Positions 7,672 to 14,560 of a DNA stretch of 63,653 nt are shown here, piece after piece. A program made the position numbers and the translations under genes. Origin of the DNA: Acetothermia bacterium UBA3571 (lineage in GTDB: Bacteria > Bipolaricaulota > Bipolaricaulia > Bipolaricaulales > Bipolaricaulaceae). How positions within the stretch are numbered: the first letter of the stretch is position 1; every line of letters starts with the position of its first letter. The notes beneath the pieces are model-generated. The model made no database searches. It saw nothing but the letters and a program-made list of their open reading frames with translations, and had not been told where the DNA came from. The DNA is taken from assembly GCA_002375995.1 (NCBI GenBank), contig DFNI01000020.1, forward strand, positions 1 to 63,653, in the 5' to 3' direction.

Positions 7672-9159
7672 ATGTCCTTACGGGGAGATGCCTTCCGGGC
7701 CGCCATGGGCACCGCGGCTTCCCGGGTGCTCGGGCTGGCCCGGGAGGTCACTTTGGCCCACTTCTTCGGGGCCACAGGCGCCCTCGATGCTTTTTGGATT
7801 GCCTTCCTCATTCCCAACATCCTGCGACGCCTCTTGGGGGAAGGGGGGATTGCCATCGCTTTCGTTCCCACCTATCTCCGCCAGGAACGGGAGGGGAAGG
7901 GAGCTGAGTTCCTGCGGGCAGCCTTGAGTTTCGCGCTCATCCTTTTCCCCCTGATTTGTGCGGTGGGGGCGTACCTAGCCCCCAAATACGTGCCCCTCCT
8001 CGCAGCGGGCTTCCCCCCACCCAGGCTCTCGTTGGCGGCGGGGCTTTCGCGGGTGCTTTTCCCATTTTTGGGACTCGTTGGGCTTGGGGCCATGTTCGCA
8101 GGGCTGCTGAATATCCGGGGGTACTTCTTCTTGCCCGCCGTTTCCCCGGTCTTCTTCAGCCTGGGAGCGATCATTGGCGCGCTGCTCTCCCCGTATGTCG
8201 CGGGATCGGCCTACGCCTTGGCGGGGGGAATTTTAGGGGGAGCACTGCTGCAAGTGATCCTCCTTTCGTTTCCCCTGCGAAGGGAACTTCGGTTGGGACT
8301 TCCATGGCACCCCGGGCTCGTGGAGGTGGGGAAGCGATTGATCCCGGCCCTAGCGGGACTTCTTCTTTCTGAACTCAACGCTCTTGTGGACAACCGCCTC
8401 GCCTCGGGCCTACCCGCTGGCTCCGTTTCCGTCCTGCAGTACGGTATGCGACTCTTTTACTTGCCCATGGGGATCATCGTTGCCTCGGTGGGAATGGCGA
8501 TACTCCCCCGGCTCTCCCGGGACGCCATGGGGGCGGATCCGGAAGCCCTGCGGCGGGGGCTTCGTGAGGGGATGGAATTAGTGCTCACGTGGGTCCTTCC
8601 CGCCACGGCCGGGCTCCTCCTTTTGGGGCGCCCCATCATCGGCTTCCTCTTCGGCCACGGAGCTTTCGGTGCCGCGGCGGTGGAAGGTACGTACCGAGCT
8701 CTAGCAGGGTACCTCGTGGGTCTGTGGGGTTACGCCCTCCTCCACATTTTCACCCGGGCGTTCCACGCTCTGGGCTTATTGGGGCTTCCCCCGCTGATCC
8801 TGGGGATCTCTGTGGGCGTTAATGTGGCCTTAGATTTGACCCTGGTCGGGATCTGGGGGGTATTCGGCCTTTCCCTTGCCACGGGGATCTCTGGTTGTGT
8901 GGGGGGGATCCTCGCTGGAGTCCTTTTGTGGCGCCGCATACCTGGATGGCTCCCGGGGAAAGAGCTTTTCCTCCGCCTTTTCGGGGTCGCAGTTATGGCG
9001 GGGGCCGTTTACGGGGTCGATCGCTACGGAGGCGTGCATTTGGGGGAGTTCGGTCGAGTAGCCGTGGGGGTTGTCCTGGGGATCATCGTTTATCTCCCCT
9101 TCGCGGGGCGTCACTCGATCCGGTCCGTGGCGAAGGGGTTCTTCAGCGGAACCGGTTGA
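7672..9159 (+). CDS. murJ: lipid II flippase MurJ (MviN family)
   Basis: This 495-residue protein has about 14 predicted membrane segments. The family opening includes GTAASRVLGLAREVTLAHFFG and NILRRLLGEGGIAIAFVPTY. MurJ moves lipid-linked peptidoglycan precursor across the inner membrane, so this organism makes a peptidoglycan wall; a ddl gene elsewhere in the window agrees. The ATG abuts the rplI stop (TGAATG), indicating translational coupling. The C-terminal 17 bases overlap the convergent CoA-transferase gene. Confidence 0.93.
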   Translation: MSLRGDAFRAAMGTAASRVLGLAREVTLAHFFGATGALDAFWIAFLIPNILRRLLGEGGIAIAFVPTYLRQEREGKGAEFLRAALSFALILFPLICAVGAYLAPKYVPLLAAGFPPPRLSLAAGLSRVLFPFLGLVGLGAMFAGLLNIRGYFFLPAVSPVFFSLGAIIGALLSPYVAGSAYALAGGILGGALLQVILLSFPLRRELRLGLPWHPGLVEVGKRLIPALAGLLLSELNALVDNRLASGLPAGSVSVLQYGMRLFYLPMGIIVASVGMAILPRLSRDAMGADPEALRRGLREGMELVLTWVLPATAGLLLLGRPIIGFLFGHGAFGAAAVEGTYRALAGYLVGLWGYALLHIFTRAFHALGLLGLPPLILGISVGVNVALDLTLVGIWGVFGLSLATGISGCVGGILAGVLLWRRIPGWLPGKELFLRLFGVAVMAGAVYGVDRYGGVHLGEFGRVAVGVVLGIIVYLPFAGRHSIRSVAKGFFSGTG

Positions 9160-10270
9160 GGACCATCTCGGTATGCTCCCCCAGGCGAGGCGGGGGAAGG
9201 GGTGAGGGAGGCTGGGCCTGGGGCAAGGGACAGACCACCGTCTTGTAGCGCCCCACCGTGGGATGTTCCACCTCGGTAAGCAACCCGTCCACGATCCCCT
9301 CGTCCCCAAAAACCTCGGCCAGCGAGTTAACCGGCCCGGCCGGAACTCCCCGCTCTTTCAATACCTCGATCCAGTGCTCACGTGGCCTTTTCCGGAAGAT
9401 CCCCTCAAGGAGGGACACCAGTATTTCCCGGTTCTCCACCCGGGCGGGGTTGGTGGCGAACCTGGGGTCCAGGACGAGCTCCGGCCTCCCGACGGCCTCA
9501 CACAGTGCCCGGAACTGGGCATCGGTCCCCACCGCTACCATGAACAGCCCGTCGGCGGCGGGGAAGGCCTGGTAAGGGACGATGTGAGGATGGCCCGTGC
9601 CCAGCCGTTCCGGCTCTTCGCCGGTCAAAAGGAAGGCCTGACCCACGTTTGTCAGGGCGGCCACGGAACAAGCACAAAGCGAAAGGGGGACCACGCCGCC
9701 CTTCCCGGTGCGCTCCCGCGAAAGAAGCGCCGCCAGGGTAGCGGAGAGAGCAGCCCAAGCGCAGAGCACGTCCACAATGGCCACCCCTACCTTGGCCGGG
9801 CGATCCCCTTCCCCCGTGATGGCCATGAGTCCCCCCATGGCTTGGATCAAGGCATCGAACCCCGGCTCCCCATGATATGGGCCAGGGGGGAAGCCAGTGA
9901 TCGCGACGTAGATGATCCCCGGATTTATGGAGCTCACCTCGGGGTAGGTAATACCGAGTTTCCGTGCCGTACGAGGAAGGAAGTTGTGGACGAGCACGTC
10001 CGAGACCTTTATGAGCTCGCGCAGAGCTTTCTTCCCTTCTTCGTCCGCCAGATCCAGAGTGATCCCGTATTTGCCGCGGTTCACCGCGAGGAAGTAGGCG
10101 GACTCGCCCCCCACGAACGGGGGCCCCCAGCGGCGAGTCTCGTCTCCAACCCCTGGCCGCTCCACCTTGATAACCTCGGCCCCCAAATCGGCCATCCACA
10201 TAGTAGCGAGGGGACCAGCCAGGATACGGGAAAGGTCCAGGACCTTGACTCCCGCGAGGGGTTTCTCCAT
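9143..10270 (-). CDS. CaiB/BaiF (class III) CoA-transferase
   Basis: This 375-residue protein has the family hallmarks: N-terminal LAGVKVLDLSRILAGP, ADLGAEVIKVERP, NRGKYGITLDL and the region GEPGFDALIQAMGG, which contains the expected catalytic Asp that forms the acyl anhydride intermediate. These enzymes move CoA between carboxylic acids in the cytoplasm. The C-terminal HWIEVLKERGVPAGPVNSL is also typical. The acid pair cannot be read from sequence. It ends three bases before trpS on the same strand, so it is transcribed after trpS. Confidence 0.9.
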   Translation of the reverse strand: MEKPLAGVKVLDLSRILAGPLATMWMADLGAEVIKVERPGVGDETRRWGPPFVGGESAYFLAVNRGKYGITLDLADEEGKKALRELIKVSDVLVHNFLPRTARKLGITYPEVSSINPGIIYVAITGFPPGPYHGEPGFDALIQAMGGLMAITGEGDRPAKVGVAIVDVLCAWAALSATLAALLSRERTGKGGVVPLSLCACSVAALTNVGQAFLLTGEEPERLGTGHPHIVPYQAFPAADGLFMVAVGTDAQFRALCEAVGRPELVLDPRFATNPARVENREILVSLLEGIFRKRPREHWIEVLKERGVPAGPVNSLAEVFGDEGIVDGLLTEVEHPTVGRYKTVVCPLPQAQPPSPLPPPRLGEHTEMVLNRFR

Positions 10271-10273
10271 GGC

Positions 10274-11248
10274 TCAGGCAAGCCCCACCCGCTCCCGGAC
10301 CTCGCGGATCACCTCCCGGGCGATCTTGCGGGCACGCTCCGCCCCCGCGGCCAGGATCTCCCGGATTTCTCCCCGGGCCTCGAGCTCCCGCCGCCGCTCG
10401 CGGATGGGAGCAAGGAACTCCATAAGGTACTGGTGGAGCGTCTCCTTCAGGTCCTTGTAGAGGAGCTTCCCCGCTTTGTGCTTCGTCCGGAAGTCCTCCA
10501 CCACTTCGGCCGGGGCCACGAGCTCCAGGAGCAGAAAGAGGTTGGCCACTCCGGGGGACATCTCTTGTCCCGGCTTGAGCCCCACATCGGTGACCGCGGA
10601 GCGGATCTTGCGGTAGATGGACTCCTCCTCTTCCATAAGGCCGATGTAGTGCTCCGGGCCGTAGGACTTGCTCATCTTTCGGGAAGGGTCGGCCAGGGAC
10701 ATGATGCGAGCACCCTTGGAGAGGATGGGCTGGGGTTCGGGGAAGAGCTCCCCGAAGCGATAATTGAAGCGGCGGGCGATGCGGCGGGAAAGCTCCAGGT
10801 GCTGGAGCTGGTCCTCCCCCACGGGAACATGGTCGGCTAGATACAAGAGTATGTCAGCAGCCTGGAGCACGGGATAGTAAAAGAGCCCGGCGTTCACAAA
10901 CTCCTGCTCCTTCGCCTTCTGCTTGAATTGGGTCATCCGGGTGAGGTCCCCGTAGGAGGTGACACACCCCAGGATCCAGCAGAGCTCGGTGTGTTCGGGG
11001 ACGTCAGACTGCACGAACAAGATGGATTTCTCGGGATCGATCCCGCAGGCGAGGAGGTCCATGGCCAGGGACTCCTTCGCCCGGCGCATCTCCGCGGGGA
11101 CCATCTCCTCGTTGGTGAGGGCGTGGTAGTCCACGATGCAGTAGATGCAATCGTTACCTTCCTGGAGCTCCACCCATTGCTTTATCGCCCCGAAGTAGTT
11201 ACCCAAATGAAGTACCCCGGTGGGCTGTATCCCGGAAAAGATGCGCAT
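10274..11248 (-). CDS. trpS: tryptophanyl-tRNA synthetase
   Basis: This 324-residue class I synthetase charges tRNA-Trp. The HIGH-type motif is TGVLHLGNYFGA and the KMSKS loop is intact (KMSKSYG). The start ATG follows a near-perfect AGGAGGTGATCC site. The upstream leader on the same strand holds a ten-codon ORF with one Trp codon (11305-11337), and a terminator belonging to the preceding operon lies further upstream. trpS is followed directly by the class III CoA-transferase. Confidence 0.96.
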   Translation of the reverse strand: MRIFSGIQPTGVLHLGNYFGAIKQWVELQEGNDCIYCIVDYHALTNEEMVPAEMRRAKESLAMDLLACGIDPEKSILFVQSDVPEHTELCWILGCVTSYGDLTRMTQFKQKAKEQEFVNAGLFYYPVLQAADILLYLADHVPVGEDQLQHLELSRRIARRFNYRFGELFPEPQPILSKGARIMSLADPSRKMSKSYGPEHYIGLMEEEESIYRKIRSAVTDVGLKPGQEMSPGVANLFLLLELVAPAEVVEDFRTKHKAGKLLYKDLKETLHQYLMEFLAPIRERRRELEARGEIREILAAGAERARKIAREVIREVRERVGLA

Positions 11249-11304
11249 GGATCACCTCCTGTAGGGGGCTAAGTTGAGGCTTTCGATGGAAAGGCACGCG
11301 GCCC

Positions 11305-11337
11305 TCAGTCAAGCCAAAGATAACCTCCTCGCAGCAT
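11305..11337 (-). CDS. candidate leader peptide (MLRGGYLWLD) before trpS
   Basis: This ten-codon ORF (ATG to TGA) is preceded by GGAGG five bases before the ATG and contains a single tryptophan codon at position 8. It lies 56 bases upstream of trpS. The following RNA can fold: CTTTC-CATC-GAAAG is enclosed by TGAGG/CCTCA. A Trp-sensing leader for trpS is inferred. A caution is that the -10 at 11354-11359 would start the RNA almost at the ribosome binding site. Confidence 0.35.
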   Translation of the reverse strand: MLRGGYLWLD

Positions 11338-11353
11338 CTCCGCCTCCGGGGGA

Positions 11354-11359
11354 ATTATA
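11354..11359 (-). promoter_or_regulatory. perfect TATAAT -10 box for trpS
   Basis: The minus strand reads TATAAT here, about 105 bases before trpS. The -35 position falls in the U-tract side of the preceding terminator and matches poorly, so only the -10 is persuasive. Confidence 0.4.
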
Positions 11360-11375
11360 AAGGAGCCCTCGCGGG

Positions 11376-11407
11376 AAAAGAAAAAACGCCACGCTTCCCG
11401 CGCGGCG
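11376..11407 (-). terminator. rho-independent terminator of the COG2509-GNAT-TIGR04076 operon
   Basis: On the minus strand, CGCCGCGC pairs with GCGTGGCG (one G-U) around a GGGAA loop and is followed by TTTTTTCTTTT. It lies 79 bases after the TIGR04076 stop and before the trpS -10. Confidence 0.75.
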
Positions 11408-11461
11408 CAACTTATATTTATGACACCATGGCCCGACTGTCAAGGGTTGCTGCCAATATGT

Positions 11462-11482
11462 GGGAGCGTAGCTCAGCACTGG
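11462..11482 (+). other. short tRNA 5'-half-like sequence (possible relic)
   Basis: GGGAGCGTAGCTCAGCACTGG matches the usual first 20 or so bases of a bacterial tRNA, including a TAGCTCAG box. No anticodon arm or 3' half follows, because the TIGR04076 coding end begins at 11486. It may be a recombination scar or chance. Confidence 0.2.
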
Positions 11483-11485
11483 CCG

Positions 11486-11767
11486 TCAATCCAGGGCCCG
11501 GAGCCGAAAGACACAGGGGTTCTGGGCATCGGGACAGGCATGGGTCACCGCCCCCTCCTTGGCCCACGGAAACCCAGCCCCGTAACGCAGCGCTAATACC
11601 TTGGGGAGCATGGTGATTAGGGCATGGATACAGATCCCCGGCGTCTGAAAGCGTTCGGTGTCACCGGGGATCACGAAGGTTTCGCCCACCGTATGTCCCG
11701 CAGCGCATGTGCCCTGCTGGCTCACCACCGTCACCTCCACCGTCCGTGCCCGTTTATCTCCCATCAT
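11486..11767 (-). CDS. TIGR04076 family protein
   Basis: This 93-residue protein has the pattern of the TIGR04076 family: an N-terminal beta strand, GTCAAGHTVGETFVI, a central ICIHALITMLPKVLALRYG, then FPW and a C-terminal ACPDAQNPCVFRLR. The four cysteines in conserved surroundings could bind a metal or cluster. The biochemical role of the family is unknown to me. The start ATG lies inside the end of the GNAT gene (14-base overlap) with GAGGAG six bases upstream, so it is translationally coupled and last in the operon before the terminator. Confidence 0.8.
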   Translation of the reverse strand: MMGDKRARTVEVTVVSQQGTCAAGHTVGETFVIPGDTERFQTPGICIHALITMLPKVLALRYGAGFPWAKEGAVTHACPDAQNPCVFRLRALD

Positions 11768-12299
11768 TCATCTCCTCGAACTCATCCCGCAGGATCCCCA
11801 TGAGGATGACATCATGAAACTTCCCGTTTCGGTACAACGCTTGGCGCCGTACCCCCTCGCGCTTGAACCCGGCCTTCTCGTAACAGCGGATGGCCCGGGG
11901 GTTGAACGAGTAGGTCTCGAGCTCCACTCGGTTGAGCCCGAGCTCCTCGAAGGCGTAGCGGAGCATCGTCCTTACCGCTTCGGTCCCGTAGCCCTTCCCC
12001 CAATATTCACGTTCACCGATAACGATCCCCAGGGTGGCCGTACGGTTCTTCCAGTCGATTCGGTGTAGCCCCACGTTTCCGATGTGAACCCACTGATCCC
12101 CTGCTCGCACCTCGATGGCGAGGACGATGTCCTCGCGGCGGGAGGCGAGGGACTCCACCCACCGTTCCTCCTCCGCCCGGGAAAGGGGGCGGTACATGGT
12201 GAGGAATTGCCTCACCTCGGGATCGTTGAACCAACGCACGAACCGGGGAACATCCTCCCGTTCGATCGCCCGCAACCTAACCCTCTCCCCATATATCAC
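11754..12299 (-). CDS. GNAT acetyltransferase, RimJ/RimL-like
   Basis: This 181-residue protein has the acetyl-CoA-binding core: LGIVIGEREYWGKGYGTEAV matches the Q/RxxGxG/A loop, followed by LNRVELETYSFNPRAIRCYEKAGF, which is characteristic of the RimJ/RimL subgroup. Such enzymes N-acetylate a protein N-terminus, amino acid or small amine; the target cannot be told. The GTG start at 12299 lacks a strong ribosome binding site. It lies between the COG2509 flavoprotein and the TIGR04076 gene. Confidence 0.88.
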   Translation of the reverse strand: MIYGERVRLRAIEREDVPRFVRWFNDPEVRQFLTMYRPLSRAEEERWVESLASRREDIVLAIEVRAGDQWVHIGNVGLHRIDWKNRTATLGIVIGEREYWGKGYGTEAVRTMLRYAFEELGLNRVELETYSFNPRAIRCYEKAGFKREGVRRQALYRNGKFHDVILMGILRDEFEEMNDGR

Positions 12300-12342
12300 G
12301 CCGGTGTCCCCCCAGGGAAAACTTCCCTGCCCCCGTCACGCG

Positions 12343-13680
12343 CTACGCGTTACCCGTTACGGCCTTTATGTGGCGGGCCGCGAGGATCCCCGTGACGGCG
12401 GCGAACACGATCCCCCGGGAATGGCCCGAGGCGTCTCCCGCCACATAGAAGCCCGGAAGTTCGGTCTCCATGCCCTTGTTCACCCGATAGCGGGTGTCGT
12501 AGAACTTGATCTCCGGGGCGTAAATCAAGGTGCCATCGGCCGCAAGTCCCGGGATGATCCGGTCCAGCCGCTCCAGTGCCTCCACGATATCCATCACCAC
12601 GCGATGGGGGAGGGCCATGGAGATATCCCCCGGGGTGTACTCCTCTAAGGTGGGTTGAATAGGCGCCCGCCGCAGCCTCTCGGGGGTGGAGCGGCGTCCC
12701 TTCTTCAGGTCCTTTAGCCGCTGCAGGATCGGCCGTCCCCCGCCGATGGTGGTGGCGAGCTTGGCGATGGCCCGCCCGTACTCGGTGGTATCCTCCACCG
12801 GGTCCGTAAGCTCGATGTGCACCAGTAGCGCGAAGTTGGTGTTCTCGGTTTTTTTGTCGTTCTCGGCGTGGCCGTTCACGAGGACGAACTCCTCATAGTC
12901 CTCCTTGACCACAAACCCCCGGGGGTTGGTACAGAAAGTGCGGACCATGTCGTCGTAGGTGGAGGTGCGCACGCGGAACTTGGCATCATACATGACCCGC
13001 TCAATAGGCTCGTAGAGCTCGGCGGGGAACTCCACCCGCACCCCCACATCCAAGGGCCCAAACTCCGGCCCCACCCCGAGCCGCCGGGCCACCTCTCGCA
13101 GCCAGTACGCCCCTACCCTTCCGGGCGCGGCGATCACCCGGTGCGCTTCCACTTCGAGGCCGTTCCCCTTGAGGAGGAAACCGTTTGGGAGGTGCTCGAT
13201 GGCCTCCACCTTGGTCCCGAGGCGAAATTCTACCCCCCGGGCGAGGAGGTCATGGTAGAAATTGTCGATCACTTCGCGGATGCGGGAGGTACCGATGTGG
13301 CGCTGGCGGCCGGCGATGAACTCGATTCCCGCCTCGGCGGCCTTCTTCTTGAGAGCAGCGAGGTCCTCATCCCTTTCCCCAGAATAACGCTCCGGGGCCC
13401 CATAACGGGTGAAGGCCTCGTCCACTTCCTTTATCAGCGCTTCAAGCTCTCCGGGGCTACAGCCTATGGCCGCGGGGTCGCCCCCGATGCGGGGGGTGAG
13501 GTTCAGCTTCCCGTCGGAGAAGGTCCCGGCACCGCCCACCCCACAGGTGATGCTCTTGCGCCTTTGGGGGTCAAGGCCCTTGTCCACCACGATGACCTTG
13601 AAACCCGCCTCCACGAGCTCCAACGCGGCAAAGAGCCCCGCCGGTCCCGCACCCACAATGGCAACGTCATATCTCACCAC
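12343..13680 (-). CDS. FAD-dependent dehydrogenase, COG2509-like
   Basis: This 445-residue flavoprotein has an N-terminal dinucleotide-binding motif (VAIVGAGPAGLFAALELVEAG), the diagnostic TCGVGGAGTFSDGKLNL segment, and a C-terminal FAD-contact region ending GFYVAGDASGHSRGIVFAA. It matches the uncharacterised COG2509 FAD-dependent dehydrogenases common in anaerobes. The substrate is unknown. The start is GTG with AAGGAGACC upstream. It heads the operon with the GNAT and TIGR04076 genes. Confidence 0.88.
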   Translation of the reverse strand: MVRYDVAIVGAGPAGLFAALELVEAGFKVIVVDKGLDPQRRKSITCGVGGAGTFSDGKLNLTPRIGGDPAAIGCSPGELEALIKEVDEAFTRYGAPERYSGERDEDLAALKKKAAEAGIEFIAGRQRHIGTSRIREVIDNFYHDLLARGVEFRLGTKVEAIEHLPNGFLLKGNGLEVEAHRVIAAPGRVGAYWLREVARRLGVGPEFGPLDVGVRVEFPAELYEPIERVMYDAKFRVRTSTYDDMVRTFCTNPRGFVVKEDYEEFVLVNGHAENDKKTENTNFALLVHIELTDPVEDTTEYGRAIAKLATTIGGGRPILQRLKDLKKGRRSTPERLRRAPIQPTLEEYTPGDISMALPHRVVMDIVEALERLDRIIPGLAADGTLIYAPEIKFYDTRYRVNKGMETELPGFYVAGDASGHSRGIVFAAVTGILAARHIKAVTGNA

Positions 13681-13786
13681 GGTCTCCTTTTCGATTCGGA
13701 ACAGAAGCTGCAGCCTTTAATAATAACGCAACGGCATGGTTTTCCTATAGGCTACTGGAAGAAGTGCGGAAAGTTCCCCTTCGCCA

Positions 13787-14395
13787 TTAGGCCAAGCTGG
13801 CACCGAGGGTCGCCGTCGCCAAGGCCGAGGGGCGCGAGGGGGTAAGGGCCTCTCCCAGCGTTCCCCACGCCAGGAGTGCAGTGAGCATCGGGCTCAGATT
13901 GAGGAACACGCTGGCCTCGGTGGCCTTCAGGCGCCGCAATGCATGGGTATACAGAAGGAACGCCAAAAACCGTATTTATCACGCCCATCCCCAAGACCAC
14001 TCCCCAAGCGGCGGGATCGGCTCCTGGCACCCCTTCCCACAGGAATCCCAGCGCCACCAACCCGGCGCCGCCGAAACCCAGGGAAGTGCGGTGAGGGTCA
14101 AGCTGTCTCGCGGTGGAAGAGAGATATTTAAGTGCCGTGAAAAGTACCCCGTGCCCCCACGGTGTACTGAATGAATCCCATCAGGGCCAAGTACCTCCAG
14201 TGCGGAGACAGACAGAACCCTCTCTTTCTCACTACGAAAGGCCAGAGCAAAAGGAAGGCTAAAAAGAAGTGGGCTCCCGCCAGAGACAGGGGCGCATGGC
14301 CCGCAACCTGTACTTTATCGCACAAACGAGGTGGCCCAAATCACCGCTGCCAGGGCCACCTCTCCCACGGCCGAGAATCTCGTAGCGCCAAAACC
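13787..14395 (-). pseudogene. decayed EamA/DMT-family transporter
   Basis: EamA transporter sequence can be followed only by switching frames. GEVALAAVIWATSFV (first helix, about 14330-14380) is followed, in another frame, by LSLAGAHFFLAFLLLWPFVVRKR and a FIQYTVG segment. Then comes ALGFLWEGVPGADPAAWG, and in a third frame FLLYTHALRRLKATEASVFL with LSPMLTALLAWGTLGEALTP, ending at a TAA at 13787. The remnant spans about 610 bases against roughly 870 expected, so frameshifts and an internal deletion have both occurred. It fills most of the 880-base gap between the COG2509 and fusA genes. Confidence 0.75.
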
Positions 14396-14451
14396 AGCCC
14401 ACTTTATGCGAGCTGGTACATTCCGACAAATGGGGTAGGACGGAAGTAAGC

Positions 14452-14479
14452 TTGCCTTTTCGTCGAGATGGTGTAGGAT
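14452..14479 (+). promoter_or_regulatory. promoter of fusA
   Basis: TTGCCT (14452-14457) and TAGGAT (14474-14479) are spaced by 16 bases. They lie about 80 bases upstream of the fusA ATG and upstream of a terminator-like hairpin, so that hairpin would be in the transcribed leader. Confidence 0.5.
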
Positions 14480-14508
14480 CTTGAGCCGTTTAGGTGGTGC
14501 GAAGGCCC

Positions 14509-14544
14509 AAAAGCCTTGGCCCCGAGGCCAGGGCTTTTTCTTTT
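14509..14544 (+). terminator. terminator-like hairpin in the fusA leader (possible attenuator)
   Basis: A 13-base-pair stem (14509-14521 with 14526-14538, one G-U pair) closes a CCGA loop and runs into TTTTTCTTTT. It points toward fusA and ends 16 bases before its ATG. No plus-strand gene lies upstream for it to terminate, because the neighbour is a minus-strand pseudogene. Regulated read-through into fusA is therefore the simplest reading. Confidence 0.7.
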
Positions 14545-14560
14545 GTCCCAAGGAGGGAAA

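Noticed and set aside
9263..10840. 525-residue plus-strand frame across the CoA-transferase and trpS genes
   Set aside because: It is a shadow frame opposite two well-supported genes with no domain similarity of its own.
11415..11443. TTGACA-17-TAAATA promoter match on the minus strand before trpS
   Set aside because: It lies between the TIGR04076 stop and that operon's terminator, so its transcript would meet the terminator at once. It could only matter in an attenuation scheme, for which I see no clear alternative fold.
12300..12342. CAGGGAA/TTCCCTG hairpin between the COG2509 and GNAT genes
   Set aside because: It is short with no U-run and no sign of function; it is probably incidental in GC-rich sequence.
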